Assembly (NCBI RefSeq): GCF_030287445.1
Contig: NZ_JASVWB010000002.1
Span: 1,674,001 to 1,738,000, forward strand
DNA from: Streptomyces sp. ALI-76-A
GTDB lineage: Bacteria > Actinomycetota > Actinomycetes > Streptomycetales > Streptomycetaceae
Direction of reading: 5' to 3'
DNA: 64,000 nucleotides
Shown: positions 46,381 to 55,183 of the stretch, piece after piece
Layout of the letters: each line of letters starts with the position of its first letter
How positions within the stretch are numbered: the stretch's first letter is position 1
The notes under the pieces: model-generated
What the model was told of the DNA's origin: nothing
What the model saw: the letters and a program-made list of their open reading frames with translations, nothing else
Database searches by the model: none
Position numbers and translations under genes: made by a program

Positions 46381-46399
46381 CCGGGGGCGAAGCCCCCGG
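46381..46399. terminator. Hairpin between ureF and ureG
   Basis: CCGGGGGC-GAA-GCCCCCGG in the 156-base gap between ureF and ureG forms a stable hairpin of a kind often scattered in Streptomyces genomes. It may attenuate or stabilise the urease transcript. Confidence 0.55.
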
Positions 46400-46433
46400 G
46401 GACGGGACGGGAAGGGGCGGCGGGGGCGAGGAC

Positions 46434-47108
46434 CTACGACGCGAACAGACGTACTGGCCAAGCCGCATGCACCTCCGCACTGATCTCCAACAGCGGAGCG
46501 GACGACGCCGGCAGCACATCGGCCCCCTCGTCGACAGCCCGCCGCGCCGCCTCCACGGCCGCGTCCGCCACCCGGTCCAGCTCCGGCGCCAACCGCGCCA
46601 GTACGCCCGTCGCCTCGAAGGGATCAAGGCTCAGCAGCCGCACCGTCGCACTCGCGGGCCCGCTGACACTCTCGTACGCCGCGCAGTGAGCCGCGTCCAG
46701 CGCTCCCAGTCCCGCCGCCCGCGCCGCGAGCCCGAGGACCACCGGCTGGTGCGCTCCCTTGGGGAACTGCCGCACCAGGGCGTCGAGTTCCCCGGACGGC
46801 CAGGTCGCCCGCGCGGCCCGCATCAGCTGGCGGCCCAGCTTCCGCGCGGTGACCCGCAGCGCGGGAGACGGCGTCCGCGCGTCAGCTGCCGCGTCCAACT
46901 CCACGGGGTCCACGCCGAGTACGGCCGCCGCGGCCAGTGCGGCGGCGACCCGCCCCGCCGTGTGCAGGCGTCCCCGGCAGAAGTCCTCCAGACTCGCGGC
47001 CCCGGTGACCCGCCCGGCCTTCACGGCCGCCTCGGCCCCGCCGGAGTGCGCGTGCCCGCCGGCGGGGAAGCGGCCGTCGGCCAGGACCAGTAGTGCTGCT
47101 CGTGACAT
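46434..47108 (-). CDS. ureF: Urease accessory protein UreF
   Basis: The 224-residue all-helical protein is UreF, the activator that couples UreG to urease. The start AALLVLADGRFPAGGHAHSGG is typical, followed by the FCRGRL segment and KGAHQPVVLG. It lies 13 bases after ureC. Together with UreD and UreG it forms the nickel-insertion complex in the cytoplasm. Confidence 0.94.
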   Translation of the reverse strand: MSRAALLVLADGRFPAGGHAHSGGAEAAVKAGRVTGAASLEDFCRGRLHTAGRVAAALAAAAVLGVDPVELDAAADARTPSPALRVTARKLGRQLMRAARATWPSGELDALVRQFPKGAHQPVVLGLAARAAGLGALDAAHCAAYESVSGPASATVRLLSLDPFEATGVLARLAPELDRVADAAVEAARRAVDEGADVLPASSAPLLEISAEVHAAWPVRLFAS

Positions 47109-47121
47109 CGGATCCGCGCCC

Positions 47122-48843
47122 TCAGAAGAGGAAGTACCGCTGGGCCATGGGCAGTTCGGCGGCCGGAGTCGCCTCGACGAGCTCCCCGTCGATGTGCACG
47201 GCGAAGCTGTCCGGGTCGACCCGGACGCGCGGCCGGGCGTCGTTCTCCCGCATGTCCGCCTTGGTCACCCCGCGCGTGGACTCGATGGCGACGAAGCGCT
47301 TGCCCAACCGCAGCCGCTCCGGCAGCCCGTCCTCGATGGCGAGCGGCGCCACGAAGTTGAACGAGTTGGCGGCGGGCGCCCGCCCGATCGCCCCGAACAT
47401 CGGGCGCGGCAGGACCGGCTGCGGGGTCGGGATGGAGGCGTTCGCGTCGCCCATCTGCGCGTACGCGATCTGCCCGCCCTTGATCACCAGGTGCGGTTTG
47501 ACGCCGAAGAACGCGGGCTCCCACAGCACCAGGTCGGCGAGCTTGCCGGTCTCGACGGAGCCGATCTCGTGGGCGAGACCCTGGGCGAGCGCGGGGTTGA
47601 TCGTGTACTTGGCGACGTACCGCCGCACCCGGTGGTTGTCCGCGCGCCCGTCACCCGGCAGCGCGCCCCGACGCCGCTTCATCACGTGCGCGGTCTGCCA
47701 GGTCCGCAGGACGACCTCGCCGACCCGCCCCATCGCCTGCGCGTCGGAGGAGATGATCGAGATGGCGCCCAGGTCGTGCAGGATGTCCTCCGCGCCGATG
47801 GTCGAGGGCCGGATGCGGGACTCGGCGAAGGCGAGGTCCTCCGGCACGGCCGGGTTGAGGTGGTGGCACACCATCAGCATGTCGAGGTGTTCCTCGGCGG
47901 TGTTGACGGTGAACGGCCGGGTCGGATTGGTGGAGCTCGGCAGCACGTGCGGCTCGGAGACCACGGTCATGATGTCGGGTGCGTGCCCGCCGCCGGCGCC
48001 CTCGGTGTGGTACGCGTGGATTCCGCGGCCCGCGATGGCGGCCAGGGTGTCGCCGACGAATCCCGCCTCGTTCAGCGTGTCCGTGTGGATGGCGACCTGG
48101 ATGCCGGTCCGGTCGGCCACGGTCAGCGAGGCGTCGATGACGGCCGGGGTGGAGCCCCAGTCCTCGTGCAGCTTCAGGCCGAGCGCGCCGCCGCGGATCT
48201 GGGACAGCATCGCCTCGTGGGAGACGGTGTTGCCCTTGCCGAGGAAGCCGATGTTGAGCGGGTACTGCTCCATCGCCTCCAGCATCCGGGCCAGGTGCCA
48301 GGGGCCGGGCGTGACGGTGGTCGCCTTCGATCCCTCGGCCGGTCCGGTGCCGCCGCCGACCAGCGTCGTGATCCCGGAGGAGAGTGCCTCGTCGGCGATC
48401 TGCGGGCAGATGAAGTGGACGTGCGCGTCGATGGCGCCGGCGGTGAGGATCCGCCCGTTGCCCGCGATGATCTCGGTCTCGGGGCCGATGACCAGGTCGG
48501 GGTGGACGCCGTCCATGGTGTCGGGGTTGCCCGCCTTGCCGATCCCGGTGATCCTCCCGTCGCGCAGGCCGACGTCGGCCTTGACGATGCCCCAGTGGTC
48601 GACGATGACGACGCCGGTGATGACGGTGTCCGGGGTGCCGTCCGCGCGCGTGGCCCGGGACTGGCCCATGGACTCGCGGATGACCTTGCCCCCGCCGAAC
48701 ACGGCCTCGTCACCGGCGAGCCCAGGGCCGCCGGAACGATCCTCCTCGATCTCGATCAGCAGATCGGTGTCGGCGAGCCGGATACGGTCACCGGTCGTCG
48801 GGCCGAACAGGTCGGCGTACGCGGCACGCGAGATCTCAGGCAT
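47122..48843 (-). CDS. ureC: Urease alpha subunit
   Basis: This 573-residue catalytic subunit hydrolyses urea to ammonia and carbamate. Nickel ligands are visible in DAHVHF (H141, H143), the carbamylated K224 in [10 protein letters not shown], and later His residues; the flap has MVCHHLNP with the conserved Cys and His. The C terminus AQRYFLF is typical. ATG 48843 overlaps the ureB end by 8 bases; a GTG at 48852 is possible. All active-site residues are present, so the enzyme should be active. Confidence 0.97.
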   Translation of the reverse strand: MPEISRAAYADLFGPTTGDRIRLADTDLLIEIEEDRSGGPGLAGDEAVFGGGKVIRESMGQSRATRADGTPDTVITGVVIVDHWGIVKADVGLRDGRITGIGKAGNPDTMDGVHPDLVIGPETEIIAGNGRILTAGAIDAHVHFICPQIADEALSSGITTLVGGGTGPAEGSKATTVTPGPWHLARMLEAMEQYPLNIGFLGKGNTVSHEAMLSQIRGGALGLKLHEDWGSTPAVIDASLTVADRTGIQVAIHTDTLNEAGFVGDTLAAIAGRGIHAYHTEGAGGGHAPDIMTVVSEPHVLPSSTNPTRPFTVNTAEEHLDMLMVCHHLNPAVPEDLAFAESRIRPSTIGAEDILHDLGAISIISSDAQAMGRVGEVVLRTWQTAHVMKRRRGALPGDGRADNHRVRRYVAKYTINPALAQGLAHEIGSVETGKLADLVLWEPAFFGVKPHLVIKGGQIAYAQMGDANASIPTPQPVLPRPMFGAIGRAPAANSFNFVAPLAIEDGLPERLRLGKRFVAIESTRGVTKADMRENDARPRVRVDPDSFAVHIDGELVEATPAAELPMAQRYFLF

Positions 48844-49147
48844 CGAGGGCACCTCCGGTCTCCCCGCGCAGTCCGGGCACCACTCGGGCGCCGGCCAGCG
48901 GGACGAGTTCGACGTCGACGGGGATCCCGGGCTCGAAGCGCACGGCGGTGCCGGCGGCGACGTTCAGCCGCTTGCCGCGCGCGGCGGCACGGTCGAAGTC
49001 CAGGCCGGGGTTGGCCTCGGCGAAGTGGTAGTGGGAGCCGACCTGGACGGGCCGGTCGGCGGCGTTGAGGACGGTCAGCCGGGTGACCGCACGGCCCTCG
49101 TTGTAGACGACCGGGTCGTCGGCGAACAGGAACTCTCCTGGAATCAT
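48836..49147 (-). CDS. ureB: Urease beta subunit
   Basis: The 103-residue beta subunit begins [19 protein letters not shown] and contains [20 protein letters not shown], both diagnostic. It packs against the alpha subunit in the (ABC)3 enzyme. It lies 14 bases after ureA and overlaps ureC. Confidence 0.96.
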   Translation of the reverse strand: MIPGEFLFADDPVVYNEGRAVTRLTVLNAADRPVQVGSHYHFAEANPGLDFDRAAARGKRLNVAAGTAVRFEPGIPVDVELVPLAGARVVPGLRGETGGALDA

Positions 49148-49161
49148 GGCCGGCTCCCCCG

Positions 49162-49464
49162 TCAGACGATCGGGTCGTGGACGGTGACGAGCTTGGTGCC
49201 GTCCGGGAAGGTCGCCTCGACCTGGACGTCGTGGATCATCTCGGGGATGCCCTCCATGACGTCGTCCCGGGTGAGCAGCGTGCGCCCGGAGGCCATGAGT
49301 TCGGCGACGGTACGGCCGTCCCGGGCGCCCTCGAGGATGTGCGACGTGATGAGGGCGACCGCCTCGGGGTGGTTCAGCCTCAGCCCGCGGGCCCGGCGCT
49401 TCTCGGCCACGTCGGCCGCCACGTGGATGAGCAGCCTCTCTTGCTCGTGCGGGGTCAGTTGCAC
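49162..49464 (-). CDS. ureA: Urease gamma subunit
   Basis: This 100-residue subunit is the first gene of ureABCFGD. It begins [20 protein letters not shown] and has [10 protein letters not shown] and TVHDPIV, the family start and end. GTG at 49464 gives exactly the usual 100 residues. The 88-base gap behind the TetR gene probably holds the urease promoter, though read-through from TetR is possible. Confidence 0.96.
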   Translation of the reverse strand: MQLTPHEQERLLIHVAADVAEKRRARGLRLNHPEAVALITSHILEGARDGRTVAELMASGRTLLTRDDVMEGIPEMIHDVQVEATFPDGTKLVTVHDPIV

Positions 49465-49552
49465 GTCCCACCTCACAGTCCTCGCTCCGGACCGTGCGGG
49501 GTCCGGCTGCCGCAGCCCCCGGGCAAAGTCCCTGGTGGCGTGGATCGGCAGG

Positions 49553-50227
49553 CTAGTTGGACCGGGTTTCGGGCACGTTAACCGACCTGTGATCAAATCC
49601 GGCGTCCGGCTGCGGGGCCGACATGCTCATCAACGCCCGTAGGCCGTTCTGCAGGACCTCGACCGGGGCCGGCCCCAGCAGCGGCTGCTGCGCGACGAAT
49701 CCCTGGACGGCGGCGATCATCGTGCGCGCCACGTGTGCGGCGGGCAGGTCCGCCCGCATCATCCCGGCCTCTTGGTACGCCTCGACGACCCGCTCCCAGG
49801 CCGCTCCCACCGCGGCGTATCCCTCCCGCAGGGCGGCGGCCAGGTCCGGCGTGCGGAACGTCTCCGCCCACACCTGGACGATCAGGCGCGGGAAGGCGGG
49901 CTCCCCGTCGACGGTCAGGGACGCCTTCATGGCGAGGGTCCGGCTCAGGACCGCGCCGACGAGGAGGTCGGGCGGCGGCGGGGGGCTCTGCGCCGTGGCC
50001 TCCTCGAAGGCCTCGCGGACCGACCCGAGCACCTCGCCGACGATCGCCGCGATCAGTTCCTCCTTGCTCCCGAAGTAGCGGTAGACGGCCCCCGCCGAGA
50101 GGTCGGCCTCCTTCAGCACGTCCTGCATGGAGGTGGCGTGGAAGCCGTTGCGGGCGAAGCAGAGCGCGGCGCCGTCGAGGATCTGACGGCGGCGGGCGTC
50201 GAGGTGTGCCTGGGATACGCGAGCCAT
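49553..50227 (-). CDS. TetR family transcriptional regulator
   Basis: This 224-residue regulator has a TetR helix-turn-helix ([20 protein letters not shown], about 40-59) and a variable C-terminal ligand domain, TetR_C_6-like in outline. It starts at ATG 50227 and is divergent from the membrane protein gene at 50373, with two copies of a 19-base site between them. It is more probably the repressor of that membrane protein than of urease, which lies behind it. Confidence 0.92.
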   Translation of the reverse strand: MARVSQAHLDARRRQILDGAALCFARNGFHATSMQDVLKEADLSAGAVYRYFGSKEELIAAIVGEVLGSVREAFEEATAQSPPPPPDLLVGAVLSRTLAMKASLTVDGEPAFPRLIVQVWAETFRTPDLAAALREGYAAVGAAWERVVEAYQEAGMMRADLPAAHVARTMIAAVQGFVAQQPLLGPAPVEVLQNGLRALMSMSAPQPDAGFDHRSVNVPETRSN

Positions 50228-50239
50228 GGTCCACAACCT

Positions 50240-50317
50240 AAAACGAACGTTCCTTCTTGACAAGGTACGTGAAGCGGCGGGACCGTGAAGGCTCACGCAA
50301 AACGAACGATCCTTCTT
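50240..50317. promoter_or_regulatory. Two 19-base TetR operator copies
   Basis: AAAACGAACGTTCCTTCTT (50240-50258) recurs as AAAACGAACGATCCTTCTT (50299-50317), one mismatch in 19. The core GAACGTTC is palindromic. A TTGACA at 50257-50262 may be a -35 box. The sites flank the divergent promoters and are very probably the operators of the adjacent TetR protein. Confidence 0.8.
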
Positions 50318-50372
50318 TTTACAGGGATCCCGCGCCGAACGTCGTGGGACCGCCCGAGCCGAGGAGCCCGCC

Positions 50373-51395
50373 ATGTCCACCCCGTCCGCCGCCCAGGCCG
50401 CGCCACGGCCGCTGTCGCAGGCCCGCCGCGGGCTTGCCGCCACCGTCCTGATCCCCGTGCTCGCCGCTCTCGCCCTGTGGGCCTTCGCCTGGCCCGCCGC
50501 CCGCACCGCACCGCGCGAGCTGCCGCTCGGCGTCGCCGGGCCCGCCGGGGCGGTGGCTCAGGTGGAGCAGCGACTGGAGCGGCGCGAGGGCGCCTTCGAG
50601 ATCCACCGTTACGCCGACGAGGCCGCCGCGCGTCGCGCGATCGAGGACCGGACCGTATACGGCGCGATCGTCGTCACCGCGCAGGGGACCGAGCTGCTGA
50701 CCGCGTCCGCCGCGAGCCCGTTCGTCGCCCAGCAGCTCCGGCAGACGGTGGCCGGGTCCACCGGTGACACCCAGGTCCGGTCGGTCGACGTGGTGGCCGC
50801 CCCCGCGGCGGACCCGCGCGGCTCGGCGCTGAACGCGAGCGTGCTGCCGCTCGCCCTGGCCGGGATCGCGGCGGGCTCGATGGTGACCCTGCTCGGGCTG
50901 CGCGGCATCCGGGCCGTGGGCGCGCTGGCGGTCGCCGCCGCCCTGGTCGGCGTGGTCGCCGCCGCGATCGCCCACAGCTGGCTCGGGGTGCTCACGGGCC
51001 ACCACTGGTGGGCGGAGGCCGGTTCGCTCGCCCTGGCGACGCTGGCCGTGAGTGCGGCGGTGGCCGGGCTGTCCGCCCTGCTGGGCCGGGCGGGCATCGG
51101 GCTCGGCGCCGGCATCGTGATGCTGCTCGGCAATCCGTTCTCCGGCGCGGCCACGGCGCCCGAGATGCTGCCCGAGCCGGCCGGGGCGATCGGTCAGTGG
51201 CTGCCGCCGGGCGCGGGGACGAGCCTGCTGCGCTCGGTGTCCTTCTTCGACGGTGCGGCGGCCACCGGTCCCGCCCTGACGCTCACCTGGTGGGCCGCGC
51301 TGGGGCTGGGCGCGGTACTCGCCGGCGGGGCGCTCGGGACGCGTACCCGCGGCGCCGCGCCCGCGGCCGAGAGGGGCCTGACGCCCGTCGGCTGA
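50373..51395 (+). CDS. ABC-2-type permease-like membrane protein under TetR control
   Basis: This 340-residue protein has one N-terminal membrane helix (about 22-45), an extracytoplasmic domain of about 115 residues, and five or six C-terminal helices (from about 165). The layout matches ABC-2/YhgE-like membrane proteins that lack a fused ATPase, and no ATPase gene is adjacent. By position and TetR control it is a likely export or resistance protein; the substrate is unknown. The start ATG 50373 follows GAGGAG. Confidence 0.8.
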   Translation: MSTPSAAQAAPRPLSQARRGLAATVLIPVLAALALWAFAWPAARTAPRELPLGVAGPAGAVAQVEQRLERREGAFEIHRYADEAAARRAIEDRTVYGAIVVTAQGTELLTASAASPFVAQQLRQTVAGSTGDTQVRSVDVVAAPAADPRGSALNASVLPLALAGIAAGSMVTLLGLRGIRAVGALAVAAALVGVVAAAIAHSWLGVLTGHHWWAEAGSLALATLAVSAAVAGLSALLGRAGIGLGAGIVMLLGNPFSGAATAPEMLPEPAGAIGQWLPPGAGTSLLRSVSFFDGAAATGPALTLTWWAALGLGAVLAGGALGTRTRGAAPAAERGLTPVG

Positions 51396-51465
51396 CCGAC
51401 CGGCCCGCGGTCCGGCCGTGCGCCCCCCCGCCGCGGCGGCCGGGGGCACACGGCCTTGCGTCTCC

Positions 51466-51756
51466 CTACGAGGAGGCGCCCGGCCCCCGGTGATGCGCCA
51501 CGATGCCGAAGCGCTGCTGCCCGCGCGGGGCGGGGCCGATCTCGCGCACCGAGGAGACCGCGCTGATCACCTGTTCCTCCGCGGGCTCCCGCAGCTCCCC
51601 CGGTTGTTCCAGTCGTTCGAGGTCGGCGGCGGAGACCAGGGCGACGAGGGGTTTTCCGTGGCGCGTCACGACCACCCGCTCACCGCCGTAGACCACCCGG
51701 TTGATCAGGTCGGCGAGTTCAGCCCTGGCTTGCGTCACCGGAATCTCGTAGGCCAT
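51466..51756 (-). CDS. Phd/YefM family antitoxin without an adjacent toxin
   Basis: The 96-residue protein has a clear Phd/YefM DNA-binding and dimerisation domain ([17 protein letters not shown], then [20 protein letters not shown]), followed by a C-terminal tail that would normally neutralise a toxin. No Doc, YoeB or PIN toxin gene is adjacent. It is divergent from a clpP paralogue with a shared operator-like repeat, so it may regulate clpP. Phd-type antitoxins are known Clp substrates. Confidence 0.88.
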   Translation of the reverse strand: MAYEIPVTQARAELADLINRVVYGGERVVVTRHGKPLVALVSAADLERLEQPGELREPAEEQVISAVSSVREIGPAPRGQQRFGIVAHHRGPGASS

Positions 51757-51774
51757 GTCCCCATCATAACGTCA

Positions 51775-51803
51775 CGTACGTCCTGTACATTTTTTACAGA
51801 CGT
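51775..51803. promoter_or_regulatory. Inverted repeat between the Phd antitoxin and clpP
   Basis: CTGTA-7-TACAG lies at 51783-51799 within a longer imperfect repeat bounded by ACGTC (near 51778) and GACGTC (near 51799). The A/T-rich spacer stands out from its surroundings. It is the likely autoregulatory site of the Phd protein and may also control clpP. Confidence 0.6.
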
Positions 51804-51818
51804 CAAGGAGGGGTAGCC

Positions 51819-52457
51819 ATGACCCGACCGTCCGCCCGTCACGTCCTGCCCGAGATCACCGAGCGCATCGGATCCGGGCGGCACACGACGATGGATCCGT
51901 ACGCGAAGCTGCTGGAGGAACGGATCGTGTTCCTCGGGACGCCGATCGACGACGTCTCGGCGAACGACGTGATGGCCCAGTTCATGTACCTGGAGCACCA
52001 GGACCCGGACCGGGACATCGCGCTGTACATCAACTCCCCCGGCGGCTCGTTCAGCGCGATGTCGGCGGTCTACGACACGATGCGGTACGTCAGTTGTGAC
52101 GTCGAGGCCACATGCCTGGGCCAGGCGGGCTCGTCCGCCGCGGTGCTGCTGGCGGCCGGCACACCGGGCAAGCGCAACCTGCTGCCGGGCGCCCGTGTGG
52201 TGCTCCACCAGCCCGCGCCGCCGGAGCCGGCGCACGGACAGGCGAGCGATCCGGTCATCCGGGCGGACGAGTTGACGCGCGTGCGCGCCCGCCTGGAGGA
52301 GATGCTCGTACGGCACACCGGCCGTACTCGGGAGCAGGTCACCGCGGACATCGAGCGGGACAGGATCCTGGACGCGCCGGGAGCGCTGGAGTACGGCCTG
52401 GCGGACCGGATCATCCCGGACCGCAAGGCCTCGCACCCCGCACTCGGCGCGAGGTGA
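51819..52457 (+). CDS. clpP: ATP-dependent Clp protease proteolytic subunit paralogue
   Basis: This 212-residue serine protease subunit has the complete ClpP triad: S105 in [14 protein letters not shown]130 in VVLHQP, and D181 in ERDRILDAP, plus INSPGGS for substrate binding. It forms barrels that need a Clp ATPase. Streptomyces has several clpP genes, often in pairs; this one stands alone, and its partner ring must be encoded elsewhere. AAGGAGGGG precedes ATG 51819. A small helical protein gene follows after 7 bases. Confidence 0.95.
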   Translation: MTRPSARHVLPEITERIGSGRHTTMDPYAKLLEERIVFLGTPIDDVSANDVMAQFMYLEHQDPDRDIALYINSPGGSFSAMSAVYDTMRYVSCDVEATCLGQAGSSAAVLLAAGTPGKRNLLPGARVVLHQPAPPEPAHGQASDPVIRADELTRVRARLEEMLVRHTGRTREQVTADIERDRILDAPGALEYGLADRIIPDRKASHPALGAR

Positions 52458-52464
52458 GCCGCCG

Positions 52465-52770
52465 ATGCTGCCCGATCTGCCACCGCTGCCGGCCCTGACC
52501 CGGGCCGAGGGCGAGGTGATCGACCGTTACCTCGACGTGGTCGACCTGCTCGGCCGGATCAACCCGGCCCGGCCCGGGGACACCTACCGCGGACTGCGCG
52601 CCGCCCAGGCGCTGGTGAGCCAGGCGGCCGCGCTGCGGGACGCGCTGGAGCTGATGCACCGTCGGGGCGAGAGCGAGCTACAGGCCGACACGCTGGCGCG
52701 TGCGCTGCGCGTGCTGGACGGGGAGCGCCGCACGGCTCGCGTCACCGTGCCGCCACACCCCGACAGTTGA
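52465..52770 (+). CDS. Small helical protein downstream of clpP
   Basis: This 101-residue protein is predicted to be almost all helix, with charged and leucine-rich segments (GEVIDRYLDVVDLLGRI, LVSQAAALRDALELMHRRGE). It starts 7 bases after clpP and is very probably co-translated. I do not recognise the family. Its size and linkage suggest a ClpP partner or adaptor, which is inference only. Confidence 0.75.
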   Translation: MLPDLPPLPALTRAEGEVIDRYLDVVDLLGRINPARPGDTYRGLRAAQALVSQAAALRDALELMHRRGESELQADTLARALRVLDGERRTARVTVPPHPDS

Positions 52771-53164
52771 CGCGCCCACAGCCGCGCGGGGACGCGCCGA
52801 CCGGTTGGCGGCGCGTCCGGGTCGCGACTGAAACGGACCAATCGGCGTACCGCCGTTCGGCGTAGACGTGGCTCCTTTTCCAGGCCCGCACAAGTTGCGC
52901 AACACGCCCGGTCCGGGGGCGGAATGAAGGGTTCCACTGCTGGTCCGGGCATCCTCGGACCCCCGGCCCGACATTCGAACGCGGGGGTGTCCACCCGAAC
53001 GGGTGAGTGGTGAGTAACAACACAAACCTCCGGTTCCGTTGGGATATTCGGACTCCCGTGCGCCAAGATCCCTGACTGACGACAAGACCCCGCCGCAGCG
53101 GTGGGGCGATCCGGGCGGACGCCGAGTCCTGCCGCCGCCCGGATGACGGGTCGACAGAAGTGGA

Positions 53165-53318
53165 TCGGCAGGAGTGGAGGACCCAAGCACGACGGGTCGC
53201 CGGAACGGTCACGCCATGACCGGGCCGAGCAGCCCTTGGGGTGAAGCCGCAGCAGCGGCCGGGCAACTTTGTCAGCCCGAATCCGACAGGTCATCCTTCA
53301 CAGGCGGCTGACGAAGGG
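53165..53318 (+). ncRNA. c-di-AMP riboswitch (ydaO/yuaA type)
   Basis: The leader of the NlpC/P60 gene contains the conserved blocks of the ydaO class: CCCTTGGGGTGAAGCCGC near 53233, CGGCCGGGC near 53256, CCCGAATCCGACAGGTCA near 53276 and GGCGGCTGACGAAGG near 53303. c-di-AMP binding normally turns expression off. The 3' end lies so close to the start codon (53325) that it may hide the ribosome site. The rest of the gap, 52771-53164, shows no gene and probably holds the promoter. Confidence 0.88.
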
Positions 53319-53324
53319 TTGCGC

Positions 53325-53798
53325 ATGACTGCGCTCAATCGTGTCCCGTCGCTGATGGTCCGGGCCGGTACGGCCTCGGCCTTCGCCATCGCCGCCGTGA
53401 GCGGCTCGGTCGTGGTCCCGGGTGTCGCCTCAGACGCCGCGGCCGCCACACCGGCGACGAAGGCACTTCAGGTCGCGGCGTCCAAGAAGGGCTCCCCGTA
53501 CAAGTACGGGGCCGTCGGGCCGAAGAGGTTCGACTGCTCGGGGCTGACGATGTACTCGTTCAAGAAGGCGGGCAAGAAGCTGCCCCGCACCGCCGCCCAG
53601 CAGTACAACAAGACACGCCACATCTCCTCCTCCAGCCGCAAGGCCGGAGACCTGGTGTTCTTCCACTCGGGCTCGAACGTGTACCACGTCGGCATCTACG
53701 CCGGGAAGGGAAAGATCTGGCACTCCCCGAAGACCGGGGACGTCGTGCGGCTGCAGAAGATCTGGACGAAGAGCGTCTGGTACGGCCGGGTCAAGTGA
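53325..53798 (+). CDS. Secreted NlpC/P60 peptidoglycan hydrolase
   Basis: The 157-residue protein has a signal peptide (to about residue 41) and a single NlpC/P60 domain with the catalytic C71 (FDCSGLT), H121 (YHVGIYAG) and H133 (IWHSPK). It cleaves peptide cross-bridges of peptidoglycan outside the cell. No wall-binding domain is present. The c-di-AMP riboswitch in its leader links wall cleavage to c-di-AMP, as known for other Streptomyces wall hydrolases and Rpf proteins. Confidence 0.94.
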   Translation: MTALNRVPSLMVRAGTASAFAIAAVSGSVVVPGVASDAAAATPATKALQVAASKKGSPYKYGAVGPKRFDCSGLTMYSFKKAGKKLPRTAAQQYNKTRHISSSSRKAGDLVFFHSGSNVYHVGIYAGKGKIWHSPKTGDVVRLQKIWTKSVWYGRVK

Positions 53799-53802
53799 CC
53801 CG

Positions 53803-53846
53803 CCCGCGGGGGTGACGGCGACCTGATCCGCTGTCGCCCCCGCGGG
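53803..53846 (+). terminator. Hairpin terminator after NlpC/P60 gene
   Basis: CCCGCGGGGG (53803-53812) pairs with CCCCCGCGGG (53837-53846) and the stem extends inward through about six more pairs with two G-T wobbles. It begins just after the stop. Confidence 0.85.
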
Positions 53847-53891
53847 GCTCCCCGACGCGTGACACGGGGCCGAATGGTTACTCGTTCACGT

Positions 53892-54467
53892 ATGGCCGAC
53901 CATCGTCCCTGCACCGCACGCAACGAGACACCGCTGGAGCGTGCCGACCGCAACTTCGGCGAACTCCTCCAGGAACTGCGTGTCACCCAGACCGGCGTCC
54001 AGATCCTCTTCGCCTTCCTGCTGACGCTGGCCTTCACCCCGCGCTTCCCGTCGCTCGACACGGTCCAGCGCACCACGTACGTCGTCACGCTCCTGCTCGC
54101 GGTCCTCGCCGCGGCGCTGTTCACCGCGCCCGCCGCCCTGCACCGCTCGCTCTTCCAGAAGGGCGCCAAACCGCGCATCGTGCAGGTGTCCTCGCGGCTC
54201 GCCACGGTCGGCATGGGCGTGCTGGTCCTCGCGTTCACCGGCTCCGTGCTGCTCGTCGTCGACGTGACGACCGGCCGGGCGGGCGGACTGGCCGCGGGCG
54301 CGGCCACCCTGCTCGTCTGCCTCGGACTGTGGGGGCTGCTCCCCCGGCTGGTGCAGCGGCCCGGCCGGCCGCAGCAGGAGGAGGAACACCGCACGCCGCC
54401 GGTCAGGCCGCCCCTGCCGGTCCGAGGAGGAGTACCGCACCGAGAGCTGTCAGCGCGCCGCCGGTGA
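53892..54467 (+). CDS. DUF6328 family membrane protein
   Basis: The 191-residue protein starts ADHRPCTARNETPLERADRN and has the ELLQELRVTQTGVQILFAFL segment of DUF6328, followed by four membrane helices (about 35-50, 63-85, 100-125, 130-155). The function is unknown. The C-terminal tail is charged and its last 65 bases overlap the end of the convergent lysE-type gene on the other strand, which is unusual but no shorter reading is evident. Confidence 0.82.
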   Translation: MADHRPCTARNETPLERADRNFGELLQELRVTQTGVQILFAFLLTLAFTPRFPSLDTVQRTTYVVTLLLAVLAAALFTAPAALHRSLFQKGAKPRIVQVSSRLATVGMGVLVLAFTGSVLLVVDVTTGRAGGLAAGAATLLVCLGLWGLLPRLVQRPGRPQQEEEHRTPPVRPPLPVRGGVPHRELSARRR

Positions 54468-55038
54468 CCCCCTCCACCACCCGGGCGGCCCGCGGGGTGC
54501 GCAGCCACCGGCCGAGCCGGTCGACCAGCAGGGCCACCGCCACGAACCACGCCAGGGCGAGGACGACCACGATCAGCGCCAGCAGCAGCGTCCGCGGCAG
54601 CGCGGGGGCACCGGCGGGCACGAACTGCGGCAGCAGCATCAGGAAGGTGAGTGTCGCCTTCGGGTTGAGGGCGTTGGCGACGAACCCCTGACGCAGCGGA
54701 CGGGCGACGGACACGGTCCCGGTCCCGGTCTCGGCGGTGGCCGTCCCGATCCGCGGCCGCCACAGGGCCGACAGCGCGCGCACACCCAGGTACAGCAGGT
54801 AGGCGCCGCCCAGCAGCCGCAGCGCGCGGTACAGGGCCGGTACGGCGGCCAGCACCGCGGCGACCCCGGCCACCGCCAGGGCGGTGTGCAGGAGCAGCCC
54901 GCCCGTGATGCCGAGCGCGCAGGCGACCCCGGCCCGACGGGAGACCAGGGCGTTGCGCACCACGACGGCGAAGTCCGCGCCGGGCATGGCGATCATGCCG
55001 GCGGCGACCCCGGTGAAGGCGATGAGTTGTCCGTCCAT
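54403..55038 (-). CDS. LysE family amino acid exporter
   Basis: This 211-residue protein with about six membrane helices belongs to the LysE/RhtB family. It shows the family start AGMIAMPGADFAVVVRNAL, the GLLLHTALAVAG helix and NPKATLTFL. It probably exports an amino acid or derivative to avoid toxicity. The divergent LysR gene probably controls it, as in lysG-lysE pairs. ATG 55038 gives the usual length. Confidence 0.92.
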   Translation of the reverse strand: MDGQLIAFTGVAAGMIAMPGADFAVVVRNALVSRRAGVACALGITGGLLLHTALAVAGVAAVLAAVPALYRALRLLGGAYLLYLGVRALSALWRPRIGTATAETGTGTVSVARPLRQGFVANALNPKATLTFLMLLPQFVPAGAPALPRTLLLALIVVVLALAWFVAVALLVDRLGRWLRTPRAARVVEGVTGGALTALGAVLLLGPAGAA

Positions 55039-55098
55039 GCGGCCAGCCTGCCGCGCGCGAGCCTTCAGCGGGTATTCAGGGTCTCCTGGACCGGCCTT

Positions 55099-55171
55099 AA
55101 GCAATGCTTTGGTCTCACAGCCGGTCTGCCTGCCGGTCTCGCCGCCTGTCTCGCCGCCTGTCTCGCCGCCT
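55099..55171. promoter_or_regulatory. LysR-type operator and 12-bp repeats in the lysE/lysR divergent region
   Basis: AAGCA-A-TGCTT (55099-55109) is an 11-base palindrome of the T-N11-A type used by LysR proteins. It is followed by three exact copies of GTCTCGCCGCCT at 55136-55171, just before the LysR ribosome site. Confidence 0.6.
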
Positions 55172-55183
55172 GGAGGATCCGCC

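Noticed and set aside
52771..53160. Possible tRNA or small gene in the gap before the riboswitch
   Set aside because: No cloverleaf arms could be folded by eye, and the minus frame fragments have no ribosome site or family likeness.
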